This document shows positions 36,351 to 50,463 of a DNA stretch of 64,000 bases, one piece after another. The DNA is taken from contig NZ_FPAU01000002.1 of assembly GCF_900116535.1 (NCBI RefSeq), positions 522,724-586,723 on the forward strand, in the 5' to 3' direction. Source of the DNA: Kosakonia arachidis (lineage in GTDB: Bacteria; Pseudomonadota; Gammaproteobacteria; Enterobacterales; Enterobacteriaceae). The notes beneath the pieces were generated by a model. That model made no database searches. It was given only the letters and a program-made list of their open reading frames with translations, and was not told where the DNA came from. A program made the translations under genes and the position numbers. Positions within the stretch are counted from its first letter, which is position 1; each line of letters starts with the position of its first letter.

Positions 36351-37871
36351 TTAATGCAAGACGGATACGGCGTCCTGCAGGCGACCAGCACGATGTTTCA
36401 CCATCGCCGAGACGGTAGCACTTTGCTCTACTAAACCGGCATTTTTCTGGGTGATAGCATCCAGCTCAGCGACTGCACGCGTCAGATCGGAAAGCCCGTC
36501 AACCTGTTCGGAAGTGGAACGACTAATCTGCCCAATCAGCGACGTTACATTCTGCACCTGGCTGACAATATTTTCCATCGTACGGCCTGCGGCATGCACC
36601 TGATCGTAGCCAGACTGCACTTTGCTGGCGCTGGCATCGATAAGCTTACGGATGTCATTTGCCGCGTTGGCGCTGCGGCTGGCGAGATGGCGAACTTCAC
36701 CTGCCACGACAGCAAAGCCTTTGCCCTGCTCCCCGGCCCGCGCCGCTTCCACCGCTGCGTTCAGTGCGAGGATATTGGTCTGGAAAGCAATGTCGTTAAT
36801 CAGCGTTGTAATGGAGCCGATACGTTGCGTGCTGTTGGCAATCTCATCCATGGTTTTCACCACCGTCTCCATCGCTTTACCGCCGTCAGTTGCCGCACTG
36901 CTGGCGGAACTGGAAAGCTGATCGGCCGCGGAGGCGGTTTCCGAGTTAGTTTGCAGTGACGCCGCCATCTGGCCCATGGTCGCCACCGTTTGCTGTACAT
37001 TAACCACGGTTTGGCGAGTGCGTTCATTCAAATCGTCATTGCCTTTCGCCAACGTCTCACTACCGCTAAGCACGCTGTTAACCTGACCAGAAACATCATT
37101 GATCAACCAGCGGCACATCAGCCCAAGTTGGCCGATGGCGCGTAATGTCAGCCCAAGTTCATCGCTACGGTTCAGCGGCTGTATGCTGTTGCTCTCGCCG
37201 GTCGCCACGCTGAGCGCCTGTCGGGCGACATTTTCCGCCGGGCGGATAATCTGCCACTCAACGGCCATACAGCCCAACAGCATCGCCAGCGTACCGATCG
37301 CCTGCGCCATTCCGCCTGCGCCACTCATCCACAGCCCGACCATCTGCGCAAGCCACAGCAGGAACATTACGCTGCGCGTACGCCAGCGTAACGATAAGGA
37401 AGCGAGTTTCCCCCACCAGCCTTTGCTGATCACCAACCCTTTATGCACTCGCTTATCACAGCGCCCTTCATTTAGGGCCTTGTACAATGGTTCAACCGCG
37501 GCAATCTCTTCATCGCTCGCCTGGGTACGAATCGACATATAGCCGATGGTCTTACCGTTGCGCACCATTGGTACGGCGTTAGCGCGAACCCAGTAGTGAT
37601 CGCCATTCTTGCGGCGGTTTTTCACTACACCGCTCCACGGCTCGCCCTGTTTGAGGGTGTACCACATATCGGCAAATGCTGCTTTGGGCATATCAGGATG
37701 CCGCACCACATTATGGGGCTGGTCGAGCAGTTCGCTCAGGGTGTAACCGCTGGCATGGATAAAAGCGTCATTCGCGTGAGTAATGTAGCTTTGCTGGTCA
37801 GTCGTTGACATCAGAGTTGTATCAGTATCCAGCATAAAACGCTGCTGGCTGACATAAGGAGGAGAAGACAT
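36351..37871 (-). CDS. aer: Aerotaxis receptor Aer
   Basis: A 506-residue energy/oxygen sensor. The cytoplasmic N-terminal PAS domain that binds FAD includes [16 protein letters not shown] and [21 protein letters not shown] membrane anchor follows (about 165-205), then HAMP and the signalling domain ([20 protein letters not shown]). It matches E. coli Aer over its length. It sits upstream of and divergent from patA, as in E. coli. Confidence 0.96.
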   Translation of the reverse strand: MSSPPYVSQQRFMLDTDTTLMSTTDQQSYITHANDAFIHASGYTLSELLDQPHNVVRHPDMPKAAFADMWYTLKQGEPWSGVVKNRRKNGDHYWVRANAVPMVRNGKTIGYMSIRTQASDEEIAAVEPLYKALNEGRCDKRVHKGLVISKGWWGKLASLSLRWRTRSVMFLLWLAQMVGLWMSGAGGMAQAIGTLAMLLGCMAVEWQIIRPAENVARQALSVATGESNSIQPLNRSDELGLTLRAIGQLGLMCRWLINDVSGQVNSVLSGSETLAKGNDDLNERTRQTVVNVQQTVATMGQMAASLQTNSETASAADQLSSSASSAATDGGKAMETVVKTMDEIANSTQRIGSITTLINDIAFQTNILALNAAVEAARAGEQGKGFAVVAGEVRHLASRSANAANDIRKLIDASASKVQSGYDQVHAAGRTMENIVSQVQNVTSLIGQISRSTSEQVDGLSDLTRAVAELDAITQKNAGLVEQSATVSAMVKHRAGRLQDAVSVLH

Positions 37872-37921
37872 GGTTGCGTCCTGTGCAGGTTATATTGCTG
37901 TTAAAAATTAATGCGAATGTT

Positions 37922-37948
37922 ATTTCGGCGATAATGAATTTATCTTTA
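37922..37948 (-). promoter_or_regulatory. Sigma-28 promoter of aer
   Basis: On the minus strand: TAAA, 15 bp, GCCGAAAT (6 of 8 matches to GCCGATAA), 51 bases upstream of the aer start. Flagellar sigma control of aer is known in E. coli. Confidence 0.7.
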
Positions 37949-38176
37949 GTTGTTAAATTTGATTTTGATCGCAATTCGCAATAAACCCCTGGTTTTTATG
38001 GGCTCGTTAACTCTCTGTTTTTAATAGTTTCACCGGGTTACCACTAAACGGTATTAGTATAATTGCTCCATCATAGCGCATTAACCGCACCACTTTGGTT
38101 CAACGCTGCAATAACCCTGCCAAATGCGTACAAATTTTAATCACAAAAGATACAAAATATTAACGTGACAGCATGA

Positions 38177-39682
<1,506 letters not shown>

Positions 39683-39764
39683 CCTTGTGCCCGGTAGCGT
39701 CCGCGCTTACCGGGCCTGATCACCTGTTCCGGAGAGGCACTGCGACATCCGGCTTTTTTTGACG

Positions 39765-40058
39765 CTACTCCGGCAGCAAACCAATGAAACTGCGTTTTTT
39801 GCGTGGCTCTGACATCAGCGCCTCCAGCTTCTCCACGCACGCCAGGTAATGCGGTGTCTTCTTATGCGCCGCAACGGCCGCATCATCCTGATAGGCTTCG
39901 TAAATAAAAAAACGGGTTTTCACTTTCGGATCCTTCAACACATCAAAACGCAGGTTGCCCGGCTCGCGGATTGCGCCTTCATGATTAGCGCGGAACACTT
40001 GCAAAAAATCCTCCACGCAATCGGGTTTAATATTGATTTCCACCAGCGTCACATTCAT
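39765..40058 (-). CDS. lsrG: LsrG, phospho-AI-2 isomerase
   Basis: A 97-residue antibiotic-biosynthesis-monooxygenase-fold (ABM) protein that isomerises phosphorylated autoinducer-2. It starts [20 protein letters not shown] and contains [27 protein letters not shown] and HKKTPHY, closely matching E. coli LsrG. ATGA overlap with lsrF upstream. Confidence 0.92.
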   Translation of the reverse strand: MNVTLVEINIKPDCVEDFLQVFRANHEGAIREPGNLRFDVLKDPKVKTRFFIYEAYQDDAAVAAHKKTPHYLACVEKLEALMSEPRKKRSFIGLLPE

Positions 40059-40942
40059 GGTTGCTCTCCTTGTTTTTCTTCCAGCCAGAACTGATATGCC
40101 TCACGGGCGCTCATATTGTCGTGAACCACTTTTTTCACCGCTTTCAGCATGGCCAGTGGCGCGCTGGACTGGAAGATGTTACGCCCCATATCCACGCCAG
40201 ATGCGCCCTGTTCAATGGCACGGAAACACATCTCCAGCGCCTCCTGCTCCGGCAATTTCTTGCCGCCAGCAATCACAATCGGCACAGGGCAACTGGCGGT
40301 GACTTTTTCAAACCCCTGCTCCACAAAATAGGTTTTCACAAACTGCGCACCCATTTCAGCGGCGATACGGCTGGCGAGCGAGAAATAACGGGCATCACGC
40401 GTCATCTCTTTGCCAACACCAGTTACTGCAAGCACTGGAATACCATACCGGCTCCCCGCATCGACGAGCTTGATAATATTACCGATTGACTGATGTTCAT
40501 ATTCACTGCCGATATACACCTGTGCAGCAACAGCCGATACATTCAGGCGCAGCGCATCTTCTATTGCGACCGCAACGCATTCATGAGAAAGCTCCGTCAG
40601 CATTGAATTCCCGCCGGAGGCGCGCAGCACTACCGGTTTGTTGCTGGCCGGCGGCACCACACTGCGTAAGATCCCCCGCGTACACATCAGCACATCGGTT
40701 TCACCAAACAGAGGCACAAGGGAGAGATCGATACGTTCAAGCCCGGTGGTTGGCCCCTGAAAGTATCCGTGATCGAAGGCCAGCATTACCGTGCGATTGC
40801 TCTTCGGGTTAAAGATCCTTGCCAGTCGCGACTGCATGCCCCAGTCCAGCGCACCGCACCCTTTCAGAGTGAAGGGCACATTCCGTTGCGGTGTGCCAAG
40901 GCCAAAATCTTTCCCTTCTTTATGATCGTCCAGGTCAGCCAT
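40055..40942 (-). CDS. lsrF: LsrF, 3-hydroxy-2,4-pentadione-5-phosphate thiolase
   Basis: A 295-residue DeoC/aldolase-type TIM barrel that transfers the acetyl group of the phospho-AI-2 breakdown product to CoA. It matches E. coli LsrF closely ([63 protein letters not shown]). The probable Schiff-base lysine lies in [10 protein letters not shown]. Forms a two-gene operon with lsrG, divergent from lsrK. Confidence 0.93.
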   Translation of the reverse strand: MADLDDHKEGKDFGLGTPQRNVPFTLKGCGALDWGMQSRLARIFNPKSNRTVMLAFDHGYFQGPTTGLERIDLSLVPLFGETDVLMCTRGILRSVVPPASNKPVVLRASGGNSMLTELSHECVAVAIEDALRLNVSAVAAQVYIGSEYEHQSIGNIIKLVDAGSRYGIPVLAVTGVGKEMTRDARYFSLASRIAAEMGAQFVKTYFVEQGFEKVTASCPVPIVIAGGKKLPEQEALEMCFRAIEQGASGVDMGRNIFQSSAPLAMLKAVKKVVHDNMSAREAYQFWLEEKQGEQP

Positions 40943-40967
40943 TTCTCCCTCCCGTGCAAAGCTGTGA

Positions 40968-41002
40968 TTGAACTGTTGATTTTGTGATTAACGATTGTTC
41001 AA
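40968..41002. promoter_or_regulatory. Inverted repeat between lsrF and lsrK
   Basis: TTGAAC (40968-40973) and GTTCAA (40997-41002) lie inverted in the 113-bp divergent intergenic region. They could be an operator for LsrR or another SorC/DeoR-type regulator; the evidence is only position and symmetry. Confidence 0.3.
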
Positions 41003-41055
41003 AAGCGTAGGCGCTGAACTATATTTTCGACCATACAAGGATCACAGTTTTATCT

Positions 41056-42657
41056 ATGACGCTAGTCGAGGGGGCCAAGCCCATGAGTTACCTGATGGCA
41101 CTAGATGCAGGAACCGGTAGCATTCGCGCGGTGATCTTCGACTTATCCGGGCGGCAAATCGCCGCAGGCCAGGCCGAATGGAAACACCTGAGCGTCGAAA
41201 ACGTACCAGGATCAATGGAGTTCGATCTCGACAGTAACTGGCAACTCGCCTGCCAGTGCATCCACAAGGCGCTGGATAGCGCCGGCCTGAGCGGTGCGGA
41301 TATTCAGTCCGTCGCCTGCTGCTCAATGCGTGAAGGCATTGTGCTCTACGATCACAATGGCGATGCCATCTGGGCCTGCGCTAATGTCGACTCCCGCGCC
41401 AGCCACGAAGTGGCTGAACTCAAAGAGATCCACGGCTGGCATTTTGAATCCGAAGTCTACAGCGTTTCCGGGCAGACGCTGGCGCTCAGCGCTATGCCCC
41501 GTCTACTATGGCTGGCGCACCATCGTCCCGATATCTACCGTGACACCGCGACCATGACCATGATCAGCGACTGGCTGGCATCGCGCCTTTCCGGCTGGCT
41601 GGCGGTCGATCCTTCCAATGCCGGAACCACCGGCATGCTGGATCTCTTCAGCCGCGACTGGCGAGCAGAGTTGCTGGATATGGCTGGGCTACGCGCGGAT
41701 CTTCTGTCGCCAGTGAAAGAGACCGGCAGTCTGCTCGGTGAAGTTACGCAACAGGCAGCGCAAGAGTGCGGGTTACGCGAAGGAACGCCCGTGGTTATGG
41801 GCGGCGGCGATGTGCAGCTTGGCTGCCTCGGGCTTGGCGTGGTTCGCGCCGGTCAAACTGCGGTGCTCGGCGGCACATTCTGGCAACAGGTGGTTAATCT
41901 GCCGCAGGTGCGCACCGATCCAGAGATGAACATCCGTGTGAATCCGCATGTGATTCCCGGCATGGTGCAGGCGGAATCCATTAGCTTTTTTACCGGGCTG
42001 ACCATGCGCTGGTTCCGCGACGCGTTCTGCGCGGAAGAGAAGCTGATCGCCGAACGTCTCGGCACCGACGCGTATACCCTGCTGGAAGAGATGGCCAGCC
42101 GGGTGCCTGCCGGTTCGTGGGGCGTGATGCCAATCTTCTCCGACGCGATGCACTTTAAGCAGTGGTATCACGCCGCACCGTCGTTTATTAACCTCTCCAT
42201 TGATGCGGAAAAATGCAATAAAGCGACGCTGTTTCGTGCACTGGAAGAGAACGCCGCCATTGTCTCGGCCTGTAATCTGGCGCAGATCTCACGCTTCTCG
42301 GGCGTGCAATTCGACAGCCTGGTGTTTGCCGGCGGCGGCGCAAAAGGGGCACTGTGGAGCCAGATTTTAAGCGACGTTACTGGTTTGCCAGTACGCGTAC
42401 CGGAAGTGAAAGAAGCGACCGCTCTGGGCTGCGCGATTGCGGCCGGTTTCGGTGCCGGGTTGTATGATGATATGGCGGCAACCGGCGAGCGGCTGGTGCG
42501 CTGGAGCCAGACCTACATGCCAAACCAGGCGCATCGCGAGTTGTACGACGACATGATGCTGAAGTGGCAAAAAATCTATGCCGATCAGCTAGGCTTGGTC
42601 GATAGCGGGCTGACGACGTCAATGTGGCGCGCGCCCGGCCTTGCGGAAAAAGCCTGA
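41056..42657 (+). CDS. lsrK: Autoinducer-2 kinase LsrK
   Basis: FGGY-family kinase of 533 residues that phosphorylates AI-2 (DPD). It has the N-terminal [33 protein letters not shown] segment ([13 protein letters not shown]), [25 protein letters not shown], and the C-terminal [15 protein letters not shown] and [12 protein letters not shown]. It matches E. coli LsrK along its length. Start 41056 by length; an internal ATG at 41083 has a better ribosome binding site (GAGGGGG), so the exact start is uncertain. Confidence 0.92.
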   Translation: MTLVEGAKPMSYLMALDAGTGSIRAVIFDLSGRQIAAGQAEWKHLSVENVPGSMEFDLDSNWQLACQCIHKALDSAGLSGADIQSVACCSMREGIVLYDHNGDAIWACANVDSRASHEVAELKEIHGWHFESEVYSVSGQTLALSAMPRLLWLAHHRPDIYRDTATMTMISDWLASRLSGWLAVDPSNAGTTGMLDLFSRDWRAELLDMAGLRADLLSPVKETGSLLGEVTQQAAQECGLREGTPVVMGGGDVQLGCLGLGVVRAGQTAVLGGTFWQQVVNLPQVRTDPEMNIRVNPHVIPGMVQAESISFFTGLTMRWFRDAFCAEEKLIAERLGTDAYTLLEEMASRVPAGSWGVMPIFSDAMHFKQWYHAAPSFINLSIDAEKCNKATLFRALEENAAIVSACNLAQISRFSGVQFDSLVFAGGGAKGALWSQILSDVTGLPVRVPEVKEATALGCAIAAGFGAGLYDDMAATGERLVRWSQTYMPNQAHRELYDDMMLKWQKIYADQLGLVDSGLTTSMWRAPGLAEKA

Positions 42658-42710
42658 CTCCCCCTCATATGGCCCCTTTTCCCCTGCGGGAATCGGGGTC
42701 ACTATTTTGA

Positions 42711-44834
<2,124 letters not shown>

Positions 44835-44938
44835 CGCGGAGTGCCGGAGAGCGGCTTCACCTTCTCCGGCCAGGAACAGCGGCAAACATAGCGTGCCTGA
44901 TAAGCGAAATGCCATCAGGCACGACGTTAATTCAACTG

Positions 44939-46066
44939 TTAGCGCTTCTTACGCACTTTCACCGCTTTTAGGATCACGAATTTGTTGTTCGTTGCGATCG
45001 TTTCGCAGTTGCCAAATACACGCTTCAGCTTGCGGAAGTAATCCAGGTGGCGGTTACCAACAATCCGCAGCTCGCCGCCATATTTCAGGCAAAAACGCGC
45101 ATCGTTAAACATCTGCCAGGCGATGTGATCGGTAATGGCGCTTTGTTGATGAAACGGCGGGTTGCACAGCACTGCATCAAAGCGATCCGGTTCAATCCCG
45201 GCGAGCGAGTTGTTGATCATAAAGTCGCTGCGTGCGCTCGCTTCCGGGAGATTGCTTTCAACATTCAGTCGCGCGGATGCCACCGCCATTGCCGACTCAT
45301 CGGCAAACAGCACGCGGCCAGGGTTTTGCGCCAGCAGTTGCAGACCAATCACCCCGTTGCCGCAGCCGAGATCCACCATCTCACCTTCTATCCCTTCCGG
45401 CAGATGTTGCAGGAAGAAACGCGCGCCAATATCCAGCCCGCTACGCGAAAAGACATTGGCATGATTATGGATCGTCCAGTCGGTGCCATCCAGCTTCCAA
45501 CTGGCGAGCTGCAAACCATTAGCGAGTACAGGCGCAGTAAAGGTGCAGTTGATCAAACGCGCCTTTTTCCATGCCAGCGTGGTCGTCGTTGGGCCAAGAA
45601 TTTTCTCGAACAACGCCAGCGTCGAACTATGAATATCGCGCGCTTTCGCCCCGGCTATAATCCGCGTTTGTGGCGTCACCACGTCACGCAGCGCGTGCAG
45701 TTGTTGCTCCAGCAACGCCAGTTGCCTGGGAACTTTGATCAGTACCAGTACCGGGTTGGCAGGCAGCGGGCTGAGGCTGTCTTGCAGCGTGACGGCATTT
45801 TCATCCATCCCATTGATGCGCAGGTTATGCTGCGTCGCTAATTCGGCAATGTGCGAATCATTAATGCAAACCGGGCGATGTTCTGCCAGTGCACAGGCCA
45901 GCGCCCCGAAACTGTCGTTAAAGATCAGAACCGGGCCTTCGACCTCATTCACCTGTTGCAGCAGATATTCGTCCGCCGCGTCCCACGCCTGTAATGACGC
46001 CTCTTCCACGCCGACAGGAAAGCGGTCTAAAGTAAATGATTGTCCGTTTAACTCAACCTGGCTCAT
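44939..46066 (-). CDS. rlmG: 23S rRNA (guanine(1835)-N(2))-methyltransferase RlmG
   Basis: SAM-dependent methyltransferase of 375 residues (E. coli YgjO, 378). It has an N-terminal RsmC/RlmG-like domain and a C-terminal Rossmann domain with the SAM site [15 protein letters not shown] and the catalytic NPPF motif in VLCNPPFHQ. It ends in a basic tail (KVRKKR). Divergent from ygjP, with a 70-base gap. Confidence 0.95.
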   Translation of the reverse strand: MSQVELNGQSFTLDRFPVGVEEASLQAWDAADEYLLQQVNEVEGPVLIFNDSFGALACALAEHRPVCINDSHIAELATQHNLRINGMDENAVTLQDSLSPLPANPVLVLIKVPRQLALLEQQLHALRDVVTPQTRIIAGAKARDIHSSTLALFEKILGPTTTTLAWKKARLINCTFTAPVLANGLQLASWKLDGTDWTIHNHANVFSRSGLDIGARFFLQHLPEGIEGEMVDLGCGNGVIGLQLLAQNPGRVLFADESAMAVASARLNVESNLPEASARSDFMINNSLAGIEPDRFDAVLCNPPFHQQSAITDHIAWQMFNDARFCLKYGGELRIVGNRHLDYFRKLKRVFGNCETIATNNKFVILKAVKVRKKR

Positions 46067-46136
46067 CGCCCCTCCGAAATGCTAAAATTCGCGCGTTTTA
46101 TCGCTTAATTATCCGGAGATGTAAACACATTTCGCC

Positions 46137-46628
46137 ATGAATACGCTTACCTACCTTCAGGGCTATCCTGAATCCCTGCTGGCGCAGGTCACCACGCTTA
46201 TCGAACAGAACCGACTGGGCGAGGTGCTGCAAAAACGCTACCCGCTCAGCCATGGCATCAGCACCGATAAGGCGCTGTATCAGTACACGCAGGAGATGAA
46301 AAATCAGTATCTGCGTAACGCCGCGCCGGTCAATAAAGTGATGTACGACAGCAAAATTCATGTACTGAATAATGCGCTCGGCCTGCATACGGCGGTCTCC
46401 CGCGTGCAGGGCGGCAAGCTAAAGGCGAAAGCGGAAATCCGCGTGGCAACGGTGTTTCGCGAAGCGCCGGAAGCATTTTTGCGAATGATTGTGGTGCATG
46501 AGCTGGCGCATCTGAAAGAGAAGGATCACAACAAAGCTTTCTATCAACTCTGCTGCCATATGGAGCCGCAATACCATCAGCTTGAATTTGATACTCGTCT
46601 GTGGCTGACGCATCTGGCGCTGAAATAA
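46137..46628 (+). CDS. ygjP: YgjP metal-dependent hydrolase (UTP pyrophosphatase)
   Basis: A 163-residue DUF45/WLM-like protein with zinc motif VVHELAHLKEKDH (HELAH). E. coli YgjP has been reported as a UTP pyrophosphatase despite its protease-like motif. The sequence matches E. coli YgjP almost throughout (VMYDSKIHVLNNALGLHTAV, PQYHQLEFDTRLWLT). Confidence 0.93.
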   Translation: MNTLTYLQGYPESLLAQVTTLIEQNRLGEVLQKRYPLSHGISTDKALYQYTQEMKNQYLRNAAPVNKVMYDSKIHVLNNALGLHTAVSRVQGGKLKAKAEIRVATVFREAPEAFLRMIVVHELAHLKEKDHNKAFYQLCCHMEPQYHQLEFDTRLWLTHLALK

Positions 46629-46697
46629 TCCCGTCTTTCCGCCGGGCAAAAAACTGATAGTCTGTTAGACACTCTTTTTTGTCCGCCAGGCAGACCT

Positions 46698-47177
46698 ATG
46701 TACAACATTGATGACTTCGATCTGAAGATCCTGACGCTGCTACAGTCCAACGGCCGTTTAACCAACCAGGAACTGAGCGAGTTGATTGGCCTCTCGGCCT
46801 CACAATGTTCCCGCCGCCGTATTGCACTGGAACAGGCGCAGTTGATTCTCGGCTATCACGCAAGACTCGCACCGGATGCCGCAGGACAGCAGATGCTGAG
46901 CCTGATTGAGGTGCGTCTGCTGAACCATACGCCGGAGTGCGTGGCGAGCTTTCATCAGATGGTCAGCGGCGTGGATGCGATCATTGACGCCTATAAAACG
47001 ACCGGTGATGCGGACTATTTACTCAAAGTGGCGGTTGCCGATCTGCCGGGGCTAAACCACTTAATTAGCGGCATCCTTGCGCAAAATAAGAGCGTTGCGC
47101 ATCTGAAAACCTCCGTGGTACTGCATCGCCTGAAAGAGAACGGTTTGTTGATGCCTGGTAGCAGCATATCGCCCTAA
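46698..47177 (+). CDS. Lrp/AsnC-family transcriptional regulator
   Basis: A 159-residue feast/famine regulator: N-terminal helix-turn-helix (DFDLKILTLLQSNGRLTNQE, LIGLSASQCSRRRIALEQ) and a C-terminal RAM ligand-binding domain (LSLIEVRLLNHTP, IDAYKTTGDADYLLKVAVAD). The effector is unknown. It is followed by a YitT-type membrane protein on the same strand after about 250 bases, a possible target. Confidence 0.9.
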   Translation: MYNIDDFDLKILTLLQSNGRLTNQELSELIGLSASQCSRRRIALEQAQLILGYHARLAPDAAGQQMLSLIEVRLLNHTPECVASFHQMVSGVDAIIDAYKTTGDADYLLKVAVADLPGLNHLISGILAQNKSVAHLKTSVVLHRLKENGLLMPGSSISP

Positions 47178-47429
47178 GATGGGGCATCACACCTCTTTTT
47201 GGTGCATTAAATTGATGCTTTCATGCGTAGAACATGTCTAATATGCACACATCACTCTAAAATTAAACCATTAACGCACGTAACGTGCAAAGTTCTCTTT
47301 TCCGATATTTCAATATGTTAGTGATTGTGTTGGCGGTATATCCGCCTTTTGCGCTTTGCAATCCCCGCCATCTGGTGCATTTATTGCAGGTGATACTTAT
47401 CTTTATCTTTTAAATAATTGCGCACACTT

Positions 47430-48044
47430 ATGGATAACGTCCTTACTCCAAATAAACTCGCCCATAGCTGGCTGGAAGATGCGCTGGCACTGCTGTTTGG
47501 TACGCTGATGATCTCTTTTGGCGTCGTGCTGTTTCGTCAGTCCGGCGCGCTGACCGGCGGGACAGCAGGGCTGGCGTTCCTGATCCACTACACCACCCAT
47601 GTTTCGTTTGGCGTGGCATTCTTCCTGATTAACCTGCCGTTTTACTGGCTCTCCGTACGCCGCATGGGCGCACAGTTTACGTTGAAGACCTTCTGCGCCG
47701 TGGCAATGGTCTCGATCTTTTCCGATCTGCATGCCCGCTTTATTCATATCGATCAACTCAACCCGTTCTACGCCACGCTGTTTGGCAACATCATGATGGG
47801 GATTGGTTTTGTGGTGCTGTTCCGCCATAAAGCCAGCCTCGGCGGCATGAATATTCTGGCACTCTGGCTTCAGGAAAAGAGTGGGATCCGCGCCGGGAAA
47901 TTCCAGATGGTGGTTGATGCCTGCATCGTCACCGCTTCGCTGTTCGTGGTGAATTTGCCGATGCTGGTGGTGTCAGTTGTCGGCGCGACCATCCTCAATT
48001 TGATTATCGCCATGAATCATCGTCCAGGACGCTACGCGGTGTAG
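47430..48044 (+). CDS. YitT-family integral membrane protein
   Basis: A 204-residue protein with about five transmembrane helices of the DUF161/YitT type: MDNVLTPNKLAHSWLEDAL, FGTLMISFGVVLFRQSGALT, GGTAGLAFLIHYTTHVSFG, ASLGGMNILALWLQEKSGI. Function of the family is unsettled (transport or lipid-related roles have been proposed). The ATG at 47430 is preferred to a TTG at 47418. Downstream of an Lrp-type regulator. Confidence 0.88.
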   Translation: MDNVLTPNKLAHSWLEDALALLFGTLMISFGVVLFRQSGALTGGTAGLAFLIHYTTHVSFGVAFFLINLPFYWLSVRRMGAQFTLKTFCAVAMVSIFSDLHARFIHIDQLNPFYATLFGNIMMGIGFVVLFRHKASLGGMNILALWLQEKSGIRAGKFQMVVDACIVTASLFVVNLPMLVVSVVGATILNLIIAMNHRPGRYAV

Positions 48045-48236
48045 TCCGGGAGCTTTTATGGCATCCCACAGGAGGAGGCCGATGACTTTTTACCAGACTT
48101 CAGCCGCGTGCCCACCGGCGCGCTGCGTCTCTTTCCCGATTGATGCCATTTGTGCTTCTGCGTGGCAGTGCACTGGTTTTGTCATGTTGACGTGGTAGAG
48201 TGCACGAAGACCCCTTTACGGAGAAATTGCGCCCTT

Positions 48237-49235
48237 ATGATACGTTTCGCTGTCATAGGTACAAACTGGATCACCCGCCAGTTTGTCGACGCCGCCCATG
48301 AGACGGGCAAATATAAACTCACCGCCGTTTTTTCCCGCAGCCTTGAACATGCGCAAACGTTCGCCAACGACTACCCGGTAGAACATCTCTTTACCTCGCT
48401 GGAAGAGATGGCGAAAAGCGATGCCATTGACGCGGTGTATATTGCCAGCCCGAATTCTCTGCATTTCCCGCAGACCCGCCTGTTTCTGCGCCACAAAAAG
48501 CATGTGATCTGTGAAAAACCGTTGGCTTCGAACTTGCAAGAAGTCGAAGCGGCGATTGCCTGCGCGCGGGAAAATCAGGTGGTACTGTTTGAAGCCTTCA
48601 AAACCGCCAGCCTGCCGAACTTCATCCTGCTGAAACAGTCGCTGGCGAAAGTAGGCAAAGTGCGAAAAGCCTTTATCAACTACTGCCAGTACTCTTCGCG
48701 TTACCAGCGTTATCTGGATGGCGAAAAACCGAATACTTTTAATCCGGCGTTTTCTAACGGTTCGATTATGGATATCGGCTTCTACTGTCTGGCATCTGCG
48801 GTAGCACTGTGGGGCGAGCCGCACAACATGCAGGCCACCGCCAGCCTGCTCGACAGCGGCGTTGATGCGCACGGCGTGGTGGTGATGGATTACGGCGATT
48901 TCAGCGTCACGCTGCAACACTCGAAAGTGAGCGACTCCGTTTTGCCAAGCGAAATCCAGGGTGAAGCCGGTTCGCTGGTGGTGGAAAAGATCTCCGAATG
49001 CCAGAAAGTGTCGTTCGTGCCTCGCGGCAGTAAAGCGCAGGAGCTGACACAGCCTCAGCATATCAACACCATGCTCTATGAAGCGGAGACCTTTGCACGG
49101 CTGGTGGAAGAGAATGAGATCAACCATCCGGGGCTGGCCATCAGCCGCACCACAGCCAAACTGCAAACGGAAATCCGCCGTCAGACCGGCGTGAAATTCC
49201 CGGCAGATGATGTCGGTGTCGAACTCACTGCGTAA
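48237..49235 (+). CDS. ygjR: YgjR, Gfo/Idh/MocA-family oxidoreductase
   Basis: A 332-residue Rossmann-fold oxidoreductase. N-terminal nucleotide-binding region FAVIGTNWITRQFVDAA, AVYIASPNSLHFPQTRLFLR, and the family EKP motif in HVICEKPLASN are visible, followed by the C-terminal beta-sheet domain. The substrate is unknown. The ATG at 48237 (MIRFAVIG) matches the E. coli YgjR N-terminus; the frame extends further upstream. Confidence 0.92.
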   Translation: MIRFAVIGTNWITRQFVDAAHETGKYKLTAVFSRSLEHAQTFANDYPVEHLFTSLEEMAKSDAIDAVYIASPNSLHFPQTRLFLRHKKHVICEKPLASNLQEVEAAIACARENQVVLFEAFKTASLPNFILLKQSLAKVGKVRKAFINYCQYSSRYQRYLDGEKPNTFNPAFSNGSIMDIGFYCLASAVALWGEPHNMQATASLLDSGVDAHGVVVMDYGDFSVTLQHSKVSDSVLPSEIQGEAGSLVVEKISECQKVSFVPRGSKAQELTQPQHINTMLYEAETFARLVEENEINHPGLAISRTTAKLQTEIRRQTGVKFPADDVGVELTA

Positions 49236-49293
49236 AGGTTCGTAAACCAGGGAAGCCGAATCATTGACGGCACCAATGGACTGACATATTTTG

Positions 49294-49459
49294 TTACTCG
49301 CAAAGGGGAGTAACTTCATTGCCGGTGGGTCGTCATTACGATGCGTTACCGCATCCGGTCGCCGGGCGTCTTCACAGACGTAAGTGAGACCTTGCCGGAA
49401 GGCGAGACTCCCTGCACCTAAAGCAAGCGGCTGACGTCTTTCGACGTTAGCCGTTTTTT
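49294..49459 (+). promoter_or_regulatory. yybP-ykoY manganese riboswitch (alx PRE element)
   Basis: The leader of alx contains the conserved opening GGGGAGTAA (49305-49313) and the later CTTGCCGGAAGGCGAGACTC and CCTGCACC segments of the Mn2+ riboswitch, followed by a terminator hairpin and the alx ribosome binding site. In E. coli this element makes alx expression rise with alkaline pH and manganese. Confidence 0.85.
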
Positions 49460-49463
49460 GTTT
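49428..49463 (+). terminator. Intrinsic terminator of the alx riboswitch
   Basis: An 11-bp stem CGGCTGACGTC / GACGTTAGCCG (one G-U pair) with a TTTC loop followed by TTTTTTGTTTT, ending about 20 bases before the alx start. It is the expression platform of the riboswitch. Confidence 0.85.
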
Positions 49464-49480
49464 TAGGTAAGGAATTCACT

Positions 49481-50449
49481 ATGAATACAGTCGGCACACC
49501 GATGTTATGGGGCGGGTTCGCCGTCGTGGTCGCGACTATGCTGGTCATCGATCTCTTGCTTCAGGGACGACGCGGCGCGCATACCATGTCCATGAGGCAA
49601 GCGGCCGTATGGTCGATCGTCTGGGTTAGCCTCTCGTTACTCTTCAATGCCGCGTTCTGGTGGTATCTGACACAAACAGAAGGGCGTACGGTGGCAGATA
49701 CGCAGGCGCTGGCGTTTCTCACCGGTTATCTGATTGAAAAAGCGCTGGCGGTGGATAACGTCTTTGTCTGGCTGATGTTGTTCAGCTACTTTGCGGTTCC
49801 GGCTGCGCTCCAGCGCCGGGTGCTGGTTTACGGCATACTCGGCGCGATTGTGCTGCGTACCGTGATGATCTTCGCCGGTAGTTGGCTGATCGCGCAATTC
49901 TCCTGGTTGCTGTACGTGTTTGGCGCTTTCTTGTTGTTTACCGGCATGAAGATGGCGCTGGCGAAAGAAGATGAAACCGGGATCGGCGATAAACCGCTGG
50001 TGCGCTGGCTTCGCGGGCATTTGCGTATGACCGATCGCATCGAAAACGAGCATTTTTTCGTGCGTAAAAAGGGTTTGCTGTTCGCCACACCGCTTTTACT
50101 GGTGCTGATTCTGGTGGAGTTGAGCGATGTGATTTTTGCCGTCGACAGTATCCCAGCAATCTTTGCGGTGACCACCGATCCCTTTATCGTACTGACCTCA
50201 AATCTGTTCGCGATTCTGGGCCTGCGCGCCATGTACTTCCTGCTGGCGGGCGTCGCGGAGCGCTTCTCAATGCTGAAGTACGGGCTTTCGGTGATCCTGA
50301 TGTTTATTGGGATCAAGATGCTGATCGTGGATTTCTTCCATATTCCAATCGCCATTTCGCTGGGTGTGGTCGGCGGGATCCTGGCAGTGACGCTGCTGAT
50401 CAACGCCTGGGTTAACCACCATAACGACAAGAAAAAAGCGCAGGAATAA
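49481..50449 (+). CDS. alx: Alx, TerC-family manganese exporter
   Basis: A 322-residue inner-membrane protein with about nine transmembrane segments. TerC-family motifs with membrane acidic residues are visible: [20 protein letters not shown] and [21 protein letters not shown]. coli Alx exports Mn2+ and responds to alkaline pH. Directly downstream of the manganese riboswitch. Confidence 0.95.
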   Translation: MNTVGTPMLWGGFAVVVATMLVIDLLLQGRRGAHTMSMRQAAVWSIVWVSLSLLFNAAFWWYLTQTEGRTVADTQALAFLTGYLIEKALAVDNVFVWLMLFSYFAVPAALQRRVLVYGILGAIVLRTVMIFAGSWLIAQFSWLLYVFGAFLLFTGMKMALAKEDETGIGDKPLVRWLRGHLRMTDRIENEHFFVRKKGLLFATPLLLVLILVELSDVIFAVDSIPAIFAVTTDPFIVLTSNLFAILGLRAMYFLLAGVAERFSMLKYGLSVILMFIGIKMLIVDFFHIPIAISLGVVGGILAVTLLINAWVNHHNDKKKAQE

Positions 50450-50463
50450 ACCCAAACCTGCCG

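Noticed and set aside
45047..45841. 264-codon frame antisense to rlmG
   Set aside because: Overlaps a well-identified conserved gene and has no family features.
48216..49319. 367-codon frame antisense to ygjR
   Set aside because: Shadow of a conserved oxidoreductase gene, and its composition is not protein-like.
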